Shown here: positions 9,201 through 17,700 of the stretch, piece by piece
Layout: each line of letters starts with the position of its first letter
Position numbering within the stretch: the stretch's first letter is position 1
Assembly (NCBI GenBank): GCA_022510785.1
Contig: JAFLSV010000001.1
Location: forward strand, 1-64,000
Length of the DNA stretch: 64,000 bases
Direction of reading: 5' to 3'
Origin: Desulfovibrionaceae bacterium
GTDB lineage: Bacteria > Desulfobacterota > Desulfovibrionia > Desulfovibrionales > Desulfovibrionaceae
Program-made: the position numbers and the translations under genes
Notes under the pieces: model-generated
Told to the model about the DNA's origin: nothing
Seen by the model: the letters and a program-made list of their open reading frames with translations, nothing else
The model's database searches: none

Positions 9201-9780
9201 TCAAAAAATCATAGATTTTGATATTGGGGATAGCCTTGCCGCAGTTTGCTTTCTTAAGATGATGTTTAATAATTTTTAGCTTTTCGCTGCTCTGTGGAGG
9301 GCTAAAATTTGCTTGACCAACATTTCTAAAAAATTCATTTGAATTTTTAGTGCGTTTGGCTTGATTCAGTAGCCAGAGGGTATTGCGTATATCAATTTTA
9401 TTAAGTGGACCTGTAATGAGCGCAATGACATCCGTACCTGGGATAAAATTTTCAGAATTATTAAAATCATTCCAAGCAGCTTGTATTACACTTTCAAATT
9501 CAGAGCTGTTTTTTGTAATATCGATGCTATGCTTGATTTGTCCAAGAAGTTTTCGGCGTTCCTTTGTGATTGGGTCTTCCACAAAGACAATAAGATCATC
9601 TGTATCAAATCCAAGTATTTTACCCTGTAGCTGAATTTCAACAATGGGCCAGCATGGGAGACAGGGCACACAGCCTCCTGTAAGCATCAGCGTGACAAAC
9701 GAAGCCTGGACATGTGCTTCAAAATGGAAACCACCGCCACCAGTAGCAAAGGGACTGCTGAGCTTCTTGCTTTTTGTCAT
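6298..9780 (-). CDS. Large AT-rich accessory protein with Cap4/DUF4297-like nuclease head
   Basis: The protein has 1160 residues. The N-terminus carries a glycine run then FHFEAHVQASF (E21), FDTDDLIVFV (D59-D62) and LGQIKHS (Q81-x-K83). This E...D...QxK arrangement resembles the nuclease domain of Cap4 and of DUF4297-headed Avs proteins; that is family knowledge applied by eye. The remaining ~1000 residues are helical and rich in Trp, Tyr and Leu, suggestive of a HEAT/TPR-like solenoid. I found no Walker A motif, so it is not an obvious STAND NTPase. Composition is strongly AT-rich compared with neighbouring pglX. Its ATG overlaps the pglX stop by four bases (ATGA). A plausible role is a one-protein anti-phage sensor-nuclease carried as BREX cargo, but function is unproven. 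Confidence 0.8.
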   Translation of the reverse strand: MTKSKKLSSPFATGGGGFHFEAHVQASFVTLMLTGGCVPCLPCWPIVEIQLQGKILGFDTDDLIVFVEDPITKERRKLLGQIKHSIDITKNSSEFESVIQAAWNDFNNSENFIPGTDVIALITGPLNKIDIRNTLWLLNQAKRTKNSNEFFRNVGQANFSPPQSSEKLKIIKHHLKKANCGKAIPNIKIYDFLKNFYLLSYDLGNEFGVALSLLHSHISQFTKEDSVRIWSQIVDFVQTWNQDAGTITLDDLKKVIGYDFHQKSATEMPENLKSYDLNNTIDWKNHKYAIHLALLVLIGSWKNENQYDQEIISHLLGISYDDWLKESKNILHLPKSPLSLKNGVWSIANRIDFLNLLGSYIFIEDIKKFKTLAFSVLKEDNTVFNTFATKQYTADIYRKVFTYSQNLRRGIAEGLAILGNHPTFSDYCSDIEIKNVCVSVLHELLLDADRDLWSNLNSLLPILAEVSPQEYIKIVDNTLNKSPCPFEEIFIQEQNRVTRGNYLTGLFWSLEVLAWKEEYFIDACLALANLASRDPSGSWSSHPSKSLSTILLPWLPQTLASVDRQQTAVQAILTQYPGVAWDLSIRLLSGEIQTSLGTYKPRWYLIIPDNWKTEVTHEQYWQQISFYAKLAIGIADQDPERISRLIDYFNRLPDSEAQQLLQKITSQQIKMLPEKQRILIWTHLTKFINMQRRFYNELETRIENLLVSIEEAAQQIIPSKPINMYQFLFNEHNIYLYKKNEEWIKQGKELNDQRDKAITEIFYHDNLDGVIKFAEYVSFPYTVGSSLGIINDYTIDLKLLPDFLNSSNDKYKKLVYGFISRRYNTKGWEWCDSVDKSKWTSEQIGQFLIHLPFIKETWNRASQWLKVNEDQYWFYVTPYPDDYNFSFAVEKLITYGRPKAAIYYLSMIHDKQIIDLNIYTQTLYKASTSYEQNSKVYEHSIINIIKFLQKNPLMSKDDLFKIEWLYLSLLNYYDVDPISIHVKLSTNPEFFCDVIQATYRSQNEDYTQRKYNKESKKIAENTYKLLKNWKLIPGIQQDGTFNKYNFDEWIQKVKNICTKSGHLDIALVCIGEVLTYAPNDSNGLWIHYDIASELNKQENDRMREGYEIKIYNNIGFYKFNPTEKQKNDLAKKFNIKASALENKGFYQFAKTFKNLAARYT

Positions 9781-12700
9781 TTGGCAGTCTCCCTTGCGGC
9801 GAGTTTTTCAGCCAGAGTGAGGTGGTGGTTATTGATGCGGTCGCCATGGAAGGTGTTGAACCAGGGCGAGGATTCCACGTCCTTGCCGCGATCCTTGTCC
9901 CATTTGATGTTGGGCTTGTCGCGCAGGACGCCCGCGCCTTTTTTGCCCACATCGGCGATGGTGAGGAAGGGGCGGATATTCAGGCGCACGCCATCATTCA
10001 AGTCGGGATTCCAGCCCAAGGGCTGTTCGCGCAGTGGCTTCCAGCGTACAAAAATATCATGGGGCGATTCGCCTTCGAGGATTGTCTCCAGTTTTTTCTT
10101 GAGGTTTTCGGCGGCGGCCAGGCGCTCCCGCGCGCCATCAACGCCGTTGGCAATATCCTGCTTCTGGCGGCTGATCCAGTCCCCCACATAGGTATAAATG
10201 AGCGTCTCCAAATTCTTGTGGTTCAGCTTGTGGTAGTTGACCAAGGCGGCAAAGCCATCTCTCAGACCGTCCCAGATGTGCCAGATGAAGGGGCGGTTTT
10301 GGAAAAGTTTGCAGTGCTGGGCAAAGAATTTTTCACGCAGCCAGGTTTCCAGCGACTTGCCCGCATGGTCAGCGCTGGTCAGCAACTCGGCCAAGACATC
10401 GTTGGACCAGGCCTCACCATAGGCATCGGCCAGAAGATTTAATAGGCGATCAGACGCCGATGCCTCACCCCGCACCGGCGGGATGCAGACAATGCCGTCA
10501 TCATCGGCGTGGACGGCCAGGGCATCACAGCGCTTGACCCATTCGCGCTGTTCCTCGGCCAGGTCCATGCCCGCATCCAGTTCGGCGGGCCAGCGATAGC
10601 CCAGCAGCCGTGCCACCGCTACCTGCAGGACCGTGTCGTCCTTACGCAATTCCCCCCTGGCTGTTCGTTTGCCTTCCTCATCCCAGACAACCGAGCCGCA
10701 AGGATGCCCATGAAAAATCCACTGGGTGGGGTCGTCGCTGTAGGGTTTGGGCAGGCCGTGCGGGTACTTTTCTTCCGCCACTTTCTGCCAATGCTCAAGG
10801 TCAAAGGGAACCTTTGTGAGGGTGGCATTCGTGACCTTTAAGCTTTGATCAACCTGGCGCACGGCCTCGTTGTATTCCGGGGAGGAACAGAAACACCAGA
10901 TGGCCGGAAGGTGGGCGGGATTATGAGGGACAATGGGAGTACAACTAATATCAAATTTATTTCCTGAATAAAGCGTTACGGGAAGGGTTCTCATCATACT
11001 GACTACAACACCATTTTTATCCCAAACATGTTCACCTTGTACGCGTGCATTTGGGTTTTCGCGGTGACATTTTCCATTTTCAGCCCAATAAAAAGTATAA
11101 TGCCTTCCTCCAAATGATTTAATATCCTGACAGGTACATTGTAAAAAATGCCAAATGGAAAAATCTGTTACTTCCCAAAAATAAAAACGAAAATGACATG
11201 AGTCTGCCCCATGTATCCCATTTAATCCGTCTGCATATTTTGCCAACAATTCTCCAGAAACTTCCTCCAAGCCTACTCGTGCATCCGGGTTTTCCAACTG
11301 CTTTGCCTGTTCCACGCTCTGGATGGGGCCACGCTGCAACTCTTCCGCCTTGGCCTGCGCTGTCGCGGCGGCGGAAACATCCAGGCCATGAAGCATATGC
11401 ACTGGGGCCATGCCCATAAGGCCGCCCGAAGGGCGTGCCTTCTCACGGGAAAGAGTCAGCAGGATAACAAAAGCTCCCGCCGCTGCGGAAGACTCAAATC
11501 CCTTTTCCCCCAAACGTGCCAGAAGATGCCAGACATCCTGCTTGAGCAACTTTTCCCGAAATTTTTTATAGCTCGCCAGGAACAGCCAGTTCTGCGGCAA
11601 GACGGCGCATACCGTGCCATGTCTGGCGCACAGCTTGAGGCATCGCTCAAGAAATACCGTGGCCAGATCGTTTTTCGCCTCAGGATAGCGCGCCTCACAA
11701 AAATCGCGCAGGGTATCCGCCTGCTTGCCCCGCGCCAGATACGGCACATTGGTGATGACAAGGGTGTAGCTTTGGGCCAGCAGAGCGGCGGCTTTTGCCA
11801 GCCCCTGCGCCATGACGGCGGCTTCCTGTCGCGCGTCGTCTCCATCCTCGGCCGCCAATGTTTGCCGCAGAAGCGGCGTCATATCCATGTCCGCGATACG
11901 GGCGGCGATGCCTTCCGAAGGTGCCAGCAGGCTTCCCAAGGCAGGAGCTTTTTTGAATTCATCATACAAGAGATCCAGCGCGTTCCGCAGTGCCGTATGC
12001 GGCTGAGCAAGGCCCGTCCACTGGGCTTTGTCCGCCGTCACCGGCAGGCCGGAACAGGCCAGATGGAGTTCCGGCAAGGGGCCATAGCCCAGCGGCCCGG
12101 CGGGATCACCTGGCATTGTGTATGTCCAGGCCGCAAAGGCCAAAGCAAAGGCGGCCAGCTTCACGCAGCGCTGATCCAGCTCCAGCCCGTGCAGATTTTC
12201 CCGCAGCACGGCGTGAACCGCATCCCGCGGCGACAGTTTTTCCATGGCCACCCGCATGGGCACCAGCATGAGAAAGGCGGCCACCAGAAAATGGCCGGAA
12301 CCGCAGCAGGGATCCAGCAATTTGAACTGGGACAGATCCTCTGGCCAATCGGCAAAAGTACCTGCCGCCAGTGTCCAGGATTTATCCGCCTGCCGCACAA
12401 AGCGCAGATAGTTCAGGGGAACGCCGGGAATGGCGGCTTTCCGGCGCAATTCTTCCTCGCTTTCGGCGTTACGGAGATCATCCTTTGTCAGCCGTTTCGC
12501 GGCCCACCACGCTCCCAGGGAGTTGTCCAGCAGAAAGCTGACCATGTAGGGTTCGGTGAAAAGCTGCGTGACGGCGGGCAGCTCCCGCGCGCCGATCCTG
12601 ACTTCCGAGTTATTGATGCGTTCCTTGTTATCCGCCTGCCAGTACTGGTATACCCAGCCCAGGCTGTCCGATGCGCGAAAAAGTTCCGGCGGCAGGGCAG

Positions 12701-13208
12701 TCAGCAGGCGTTCCAGCTTTTGCTGGTGTTCCGGCGGCAGTGACAGGCCGAACACGGGTGAATCAAGCCGGAAAATCTGCGGCAGCATGCGGGAAGCAAA
12801 GCGGGCGGCCAGTTCCCAGCCGTTGGCCGCGCCTTCCTCGGCGGCGAGGTCTTCGCACTCTTCCAGAGTGACCGCCACCGGGTCGTCCGGGTCGGGATAC
12901 ATGAGCAAATTATTTTCGGCCAGGAACCGGGCAAAGAGCATCCGGTGCCAGTGCTCATAGGCGACCTCTTCGACCAGGTGATCCATCGTCTGGACTTTGC
13001 CGCCGTTGAGAGCATCACCCAGTTGGCGACCGTGTGCGCGCAGCTTGTGGCGCAATACCCGCTCCTGTTCGCCGAGGTGGGCAGAAGGATTGGATTCAGC
13101 CACCTCAAGCTGCCCCAGGGCGGCGCGGGCGGCGTCTTCGGCTGTATGACGCGCCTCTTTGATAGTACGCTCAAGTTGGCTTCTTAACGTTTTGTCCAGC
13201 GGTGGCAT
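9777..13208 (-). CDS. pglX: PglX, BREX type 1 adenine-specific DNA methyltransferase
   Basis: PglX methylates adenine in the BREX recognition site, marking host DNA; it is the specificity subunit of the system. The protein has 1143 residues, normal for the family. The S-adenosylmethionine motif DPCCGSGHF begins at residue 299 and the catalytic motif IV is NVPY at 487-490, a variant of the usual NPPY. The C-terminal ~100 residues are duplicated at 5877-6221. The gene starts nine bases after the 171-residue protein and ends in an ATGA overlap with the 1160-residue gene. GC content is high and in keeping with brxC and pglZ. The target sequence cannot be predicted from this reading. Confidence 0.95.
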   Translation of the reverse strand: MPPLDKTLRSQLERTIKEARHTAEDAARAALGQLEVAESNPSAHLGEQERVLRHKLRAHGRQLGDALNGGKVQTMDHLVEEVAYEHWHRMLFARFLAENNLLMYPDPDDPVAVTLEECEDLAAEEGAANGWELAARFASRMLPQIFRLDSPVFGLSLPPEHQQKLERLLTALPPELFRASDSLGWVYQYWQADNKERINNSEVRIGARELPAVTQLFTEPYMVSFLLDNSLGAWWAAKRLTKDDLRNAESEEELRRKAAIPGVPLNYLRFVRQADKSWTLAAGTFADWPEDLSQFKLLDPCCGSGHFLVAAFLMLVPMRVAMEKLSPRDAVHAVLRENLHGLELDQRCVKLAAFALAFAAWTYTMPGDPAGPLGYGPLPELHLACSGLPVTADKAQWTGLAQPHTALRNALDLLYDEFKKAPALGSLLAPSEGIAARIADMDMTPLLRQTLAAEDGDDARQEAAVMAQGLAKAAALLAQSYTLVITNVPYLARGKQADTLRDFCEARYPEAKNDLATVFLERCLKLCARHGTVCAVLPQNWLFLASYKKFREKLLKQDVWHLLARLGEKGFESSAAAGAFVILLTLSREKARPSGGLMGMAPVHMLHGLDVSAAATAQAKAEELQRGPIQSVEQAKQLENPDARVGLEEVSGELLAKYADGLNGIHGADSCHFRFYFWEVTDFSIWHFLQCTCQDIKSFGGRHYTFYWAENGKCHRENPNARVQGEHVWDKNGVVVSMMRTLPVTLYSGNKFDISCTPIVPHNPAHLPAIWCFCSSPEYNEAVRQVDQSLKVTNATLTKVPFDLEHWQKVAEEKYPHGLPKPYSDDPTQWIFHGHPCGSVVWDEEGKRTARGELRKDDTVLQVAVARLLGYRWPAELDAGMDLAEEQREWVKRCDALAVHADDDGIVCIPPVRGEASASDRLLNLLADAYGEAWSNDVLAELLTSADHAGKSLETWLREKFFAQHCKLFQNRPFIWHIWDGLRDGFAALVNYHKLNHKNLETLIYTYVGDWISRQKQDIANGVDGARERLAAAENLKKKLETILEGESPHDIFVRWKPLREQPLGWNPDLNDGVRLNIRPFLTIADVGKKGAGVLRDKPNIKWDKDRGKDVESSPWFNTFHGDRINNHHLTLAEKLAARETAK
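9796..10098. repeat. Direct repeat copy B (3' end of full-length pglX)
   Basis: This is the partner of the copy at 5896-6198, in the same orientation and reading frame. It lies inside intact pglX, so this copy is presumably the original. Confidence 0.95.
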
Positions 13209-13217
13209 CAGAGGCTC

Positions 13218-13733
13218 CTATCCCGTATACGAAAGCGGCCATTTGGGGAAGTTTTTATTCCATCTGTCCAGATTGAACACATGGCAACTGTCAACCAAAG
13301 CGGCTTTCCAGCGCTTGCTTGCCTTGCCTACAGGCAGTTCCTGGGTAAGGATTTTTTGCATGTGCATATTCAGGCCGTTATCAAAATTGAGCAGACACAT
13401 ATAATGGATGGGTTTATCAACCTTTCTTTCGGCATGACGGAAAAGATAGCTGTCACGATATTTATATTTGAGGTAATTTTTCAACCATTTAAAATGATCC
13501 ATCTGTGATTTTTCATTTTCATCGCTGGAACTATTGCGTATATCATAAATGGATGGATCATCATAGTGTTTAATTTCAATAAAAATATAATATTCCGAAA
13601 ATTCAGCAATGACATCGACAGCCTTCATGGGCACGCCATGATAGGTTCTTTTGCTTTTATCTTTTTCATCAAAGATAAAAACATCCAGGGCATCAGGAAA
13701 TTCAAAGAGGTATCCATCAGCATTAATTTTCAT
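13218..13733 (-). CDS. Small PD-(D/E)xK-like protein paired with an AAA ATPase
   Basis: The protein has 171 residues and the family is not recognised. The sequence MKAVDVIAEF followed by IFIEIKHYDD gives D40 and E53-x-K55 on predicted adjacent strands, the classical PD-(D/E)xK nuclease core. A PDDxK domain without separate DNA-binding region would suit a small effector. Its ATG overlaps the stop of the upstream ATPase by four bases, so the two are almost certainly made together. The pair is set between brxC and pglX. This recalls two-gene systems such as PARIS (AriA ATPase with AriB Toprim nuclease), which is known inside some BREX loci, but here the partner is not Toprim-like. Nuclease function is an inference from the motif. 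Confidence 0.75.
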   Translation of the reverse strand: MKINADGYLFEFPDALDVFIFDEKDKSKRTYHGVPMKAVDVIAEFSEYYIFIEIKHYDDPSIYDIRNSSSDENEKSQMDHFKWLKNYLKYKYRDSYLFRHAERKVDKPIHYMCLLNFDNGLNMHMQKILTQELPVGKASKRWKAALVDSCHVFNLDRWNKNFPKWPLSYTG

Positions 13734-14764
13734 TGGCCCATGTCTCCCAAAGATTTTTTAATTTCCCGATCCGCCATGTCTCCAAAGGTATCATCAATGG
13801 CGTTGGGAGCAATGCGAAGATACTCAGAAGTGGACGATACTTTGATTTCTCCGCTGTCAGCATCTCTGTAAAGACTGTGGAAAAGAATTTTATCCTTGGC
13901 TCGGGCCTGAAGATCAAATTCCTTCAGAATGGCATAGTGGTGAGTGGCGAGAAAAATTTGCACCCCCATGCGCTGGAGGGCGAGAAGAATACCTGTGATG
14001 GTTTTCATCATGCGCGGGTTGAGATTGGCCTCCGGCTCATCCCAAAACAGGGCTGAACCATTAAGCAGGGTGCCGTTCTGGATCAGAATCCAAAGCAGGC
14101 CCAGCTTGCGAAAGCCTTCGGCCAGCAGGGTGAATTCCAGCTCACCATCGGGACTGCGCAGAAAGAATTCATCATTTTTGGCAATAACCTTGCCGGATAT
14201 GGCATTTTGCAAGGTTTGCAGAAGGATTTTTTGCCGCCTGTCCGGCGGCCCCTTGCGGACGGGAAGAAAGGCTTTGTCGATGATATCGACATAGATTTCT
14301 TCAAAATGGACTTCCCTTTCTTCATACAGGGCGCGAAATCCGGGCGCGTTGGCCATCATGTCCTTGACAGGAATATAGGCCGCCTCCATGGGATTTTCGA
14401 GCCAGGTTTTTGTCGAGCCGGACAATACCGCTTTTTCCGGTTTGGTGGCGTGATTTGAAAAGGACAGCCTGAGCAGAATGGATTTTGCGTCAAGCTTACG
14501 GGTAACTTCAACAAAGCCTTTGTTACTTGTTCCTGTCCGTTTAATCAGCCGTCCAATTTGTTTTTTGGAAGGATAAAAAACATTATTAATTTTTTCGGCA
14601 AAGCTTTCTTTGCTTTTAGTTATATCACATGCCGCATATGAGGCCTTTAAAATATGAGTTTTTCCTGTCCCGTTTTCTCCGATAAAAATGTTGATTCCAG
14701 GAGAAAAGTCTATTTCCAATTTTTCAAAAGCGGTAAAGCGTTCAAATTTAATTTTCTCAAGCAT
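13730..14764 (-). CDS. AAA15/ABC-type ATPase of a two-gene accessory module
   Basis: The protein has 344 residues and reads like an SMC/ABC-related ATPase of the OLD/AriA/RecF type. It starts MLEKIKFERFTAF, with Walker A GENGTGKT at residues 29-36. A signature-like segment LLAEGFRKLG follows, then Walker B ALFWDEPEANL (acidic pair near 242-243) and an H-loop LATHHY near 273-277. These ATPases typically act as sensors or scaffolds that license a partner nuclease. It lies 12 bases after brxC and overlaps the PDDxK-like gene by four bases. It is shorter than typical OLD proteins and has no fused Toprim domain. Whether it responds to phage anti-restriction proteins, as AriA does, is only a hypothesis. 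Confidence 0.85.
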   Translation of the reverse strand: MLEKIKFERFTAFEKLEIDFSPGINIFIGENGTGKTHILKASYAACDITKSKESFAEKINNVFYPSKKQIGRLIKRTGTSNKGFVEVTRKLDAKSILLRLSFSNHATKPEKAVLSGSTKTWLENPMEAAYIPVKDMMANAPGFRALYEEREVHFEEIYVDIIDKAFLPVRKGPPDRRQKILLQTLQNAISGKVIAKNDEFFLRSPDGELEFTLLAEGFRKLGLLWILIQNGTLLNGSALFWDEPEANLNPRMMKTITGILLALQRMGVQIFLATHHYAILKEFDLQARAKDKILFHSLYRDADSGEIKVSSTSEYLRIAPNAIDDTFGDMADREIKKSLGDMGQ

Positions 14765-14776
14765 GGATCGTCCTCC

Positions 14777-17700
14777 TCAGCGAATGACGATTGGTCCGTT
14801 TGGCAAGGCGGACTTGAGTTGCTGGTTCACTTCGGTAATCCAGGCATCGATTTCCTCGTCAGTTTTCAGCGTGCGACGCGGCACCTGGATGACCTGGGAC
14901 TGAGGCTCGCACAGTTCAGCGGCCTGTCTGGCGACTTCATCAAAGCGGGCAGGCATGGCCGCCACACACGCCTCAAACAGGGGCAGGCCGCAGCAATCCA
15001 GAGTGTTCAGCACATCGCTCGTGGACTGGACTTCCACCCTGGGCCTGGCGGCATCATGCAGAGAGTGGGCGGACATAAGCTGATAGCGCTGCTCTGGATC
15101 AAGGCGCTGCCAATTGCCATCATCCGCCAGGCGGGCAAGTCCCTCCGCATGGCGAGAGGCATATTCTCCATCAAGCCTGTTGAGTTCCTCGCGCAGCAGT
15201 TGGGTCAGGCTGGACATCAGCGGAGCAACAGGGTCAGGGTCTTCGAGAAGCTGGCGCTGCTGTTCTATGATTGCCGCCTGGGTCAGGAGCATCTTCGCGC
15301 CCTGAAGCGTGGAGGCATGGGTCATCAAGCGTTTCAGGATGTTCCAGTTTGGCCAGCGGCTGGCGATGCGCTCGGCCAGCGCGGTCCAAGTGTCAATGCT
15401 GTCGCTCAACTCGTCCCGCCGATTATAGAGGGCAAGCAATTGCTCATTGCCCGCTGTGCAACGAATTTCATCAAGGGACGCGGTATCCGGCCGAGCCGGT
15501 TTTGGTGCGTCGCCTCCCGCCCGGTCAGCAAGTTCCCGCATGGTTTGCAGAAACTGCGGGACATAGCTCAATTCTTCACCCTGCTTGACCGAAAGGTGTA
15601 TCTTCTGGAAGAGTTTGCGGATTTGGATGCGCTGGGCAGTGTTGACGGTGGCGGATTCCACCTTGAACATCACTTTGCCGATGGCCTTGCGTTCCAATTC
15701 CTTTGGATCGATGGTCTGGCCGCGCTCATCGTGCGCTCGGATCAGCCCGGCTACCAACAGCACCTGGAGGCCGCCGTCCACAGCGTCCCGTGACCATCCG
15801 CAGGGTGAAGCCTCAAACTGGGCGCGGATATCCGCGCCTTTTTTTCCTCCGGCGATGAACGCGAGAATAGCCTTGCATACTGGATTTTTTGCGGCTTCGC
15901 CTTCGTCGCTGATGGCCTTGAGCGCATCGGGAGCGCCTTTCTGGGCTTTTTCATAAACCTTGGCCCAGCCGCTGTGGTCGGCGGTATGAAATTGCGGGTA
16001 AAGCCGCTGCAGCGCGTTGGCGGAGGCTTCCTCCACCATATTTCGCAGATTGTTGCCGAGGATTTCGTGACCGCCGCCCTGGAAGACGCGTGCGCCGGAA
16101 AAAGCGTCTTCGAGCACTTCGCGAATCCTGCCTTCGGCGGTCTGCCTGGTGGTTTCCATAGCCGCGTGGGCTTCGGCGCCTTCCGGGGTATTGGGCACGT
16201 CTCGTATATCCAGGGTGGCGCTGGCGGCCTTGGAGTTAATGAGGTGCTGACGAAACTCATCGGGCGAACGCTTAGGAATAAACACAAAGACGGCAGGAGA
16301 CTGATTCCCGGCCTGTCGCGCATCAGCCAGCACCGAATTTTCATCAATGCTCCAGCCATCGCGCACCCAGACATACACGCGTTGATCGACATCGTTGGGA
16401 AGCTGGGACTCAAACACGGGGTAGATCTCGCGGGAGACCTTAGAACTTCCCTGCGTCAGGGCCATTCCGTGTATCACTTCGCCAAAGCGCTTGCGGATAC
16501 GATCGTCGCGTTCGGCTTCAATGCGGTGGGCCGCGTTGGACAAGGCGGCGCATTGACTTTGAAACTCATCATTCCAGGCTGTGCTTTCTTCTGTCTGGAT
16601 GCGGTATTCGTCACCGACTTTCATCAAAAGCTCACACCCGTCAAGCAACGCGGGGAGCTTACAGCGCAGGGGGCCAGAGCCGGCAGAAAGGTCTTCAACC
16701 AACAAATCCGCCACGGTATCGACCGTGGCGCGAATGCCAATTTCTTCATGGCTTCCGGCGAGCTTATTGATAAGAAAGACCAGGCCGCAGGCGCGGGCCA
16801 TAAGCCGCTCTTCTTCCGATCCCTTGTTCCAGGCCATGGTTTTTTCGTGAACCTTGCGCGGCAGAATGCGTGACTGGAGCAGTTTGTCGGCAGAGTCAAA
16901 GTACAGATAGTCAGCCGGAACAACATGGCCCAGGGGGTCATTGAGATTGGTCTGAATCACCTTGTGAACCATGCTGAGCTGGTTGCGAAGCTGGCTGTCG
17001 GTTCCAGTGCGATCCATGACCCGCAGAGTGTTTTCCCAGAAACGGCGGCGTACCGGCAACAGGGGGTAGTCCTGGGAAAAATACGCCATATCGTCCTGCC
17101 TGTGGGCAAGCGTTGTGCCCGCCAAATGACGGGATATTTCGCCCAAATTGGTTTGCATAAGCTGCTCAATGGGCGCTTTGGCTTCCGGCTTTTTGGCCAG
17201 AATGACCTTGCGAACGACCGCGTCAACATCAGCATCGGAGAGTTCTATTCGGATAGTGAAACGCCCTTCAAGCTTTTTCAGGTTACTTGTCCCGCTCACC
17301 GCAGTCTGCCCAGTACCGATGAAGAGCAGTTTAGCGCCGATATTCTTGCTGCAGGCTTCCACCATTTCCTGCACTTCAATGGATCGCTGGCTGTCCTGGC
17401 CGATATACTGCTGCACCTCGTCGAGCGCTATCAATGTCAGCGGGAATTTGCCATCTTTCATCAACGCCTGGCGAATGGCTTTGATCATGTCATCGCTGGA
17501 GACATCCTGAACGTAGGGATAGAGATTATTCAGGGTGTCAACGCAGGAGTCCGGGGAGGAAAAGAGATTGGGCTTGACCGCAGCCAGGGCTTTGTGAAGG
17601 CCCTCGGCCACATAGAAGTTATCCAGCTCTTCATCCCAGTTGAAGCCATTTTGCTCAACATGGGAGCGAATCTGATCATAGATGCCTTCGCGTTTAAGCC

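Noticed and set aside
5877..10110. Duplicate pglX tail as an assembly artefact
   Set aside because: The two copies differ at about 9% of positions and have different flanks, which an assembly duplication would not produce.
11388..12743. 451-codon plus-strand open frame opposite pglX
   Set aside because: It is antisense to the well-supported pglX methyltransferase region and its translation has no recognisable features; long antisense frames are common in GC-rich genes.
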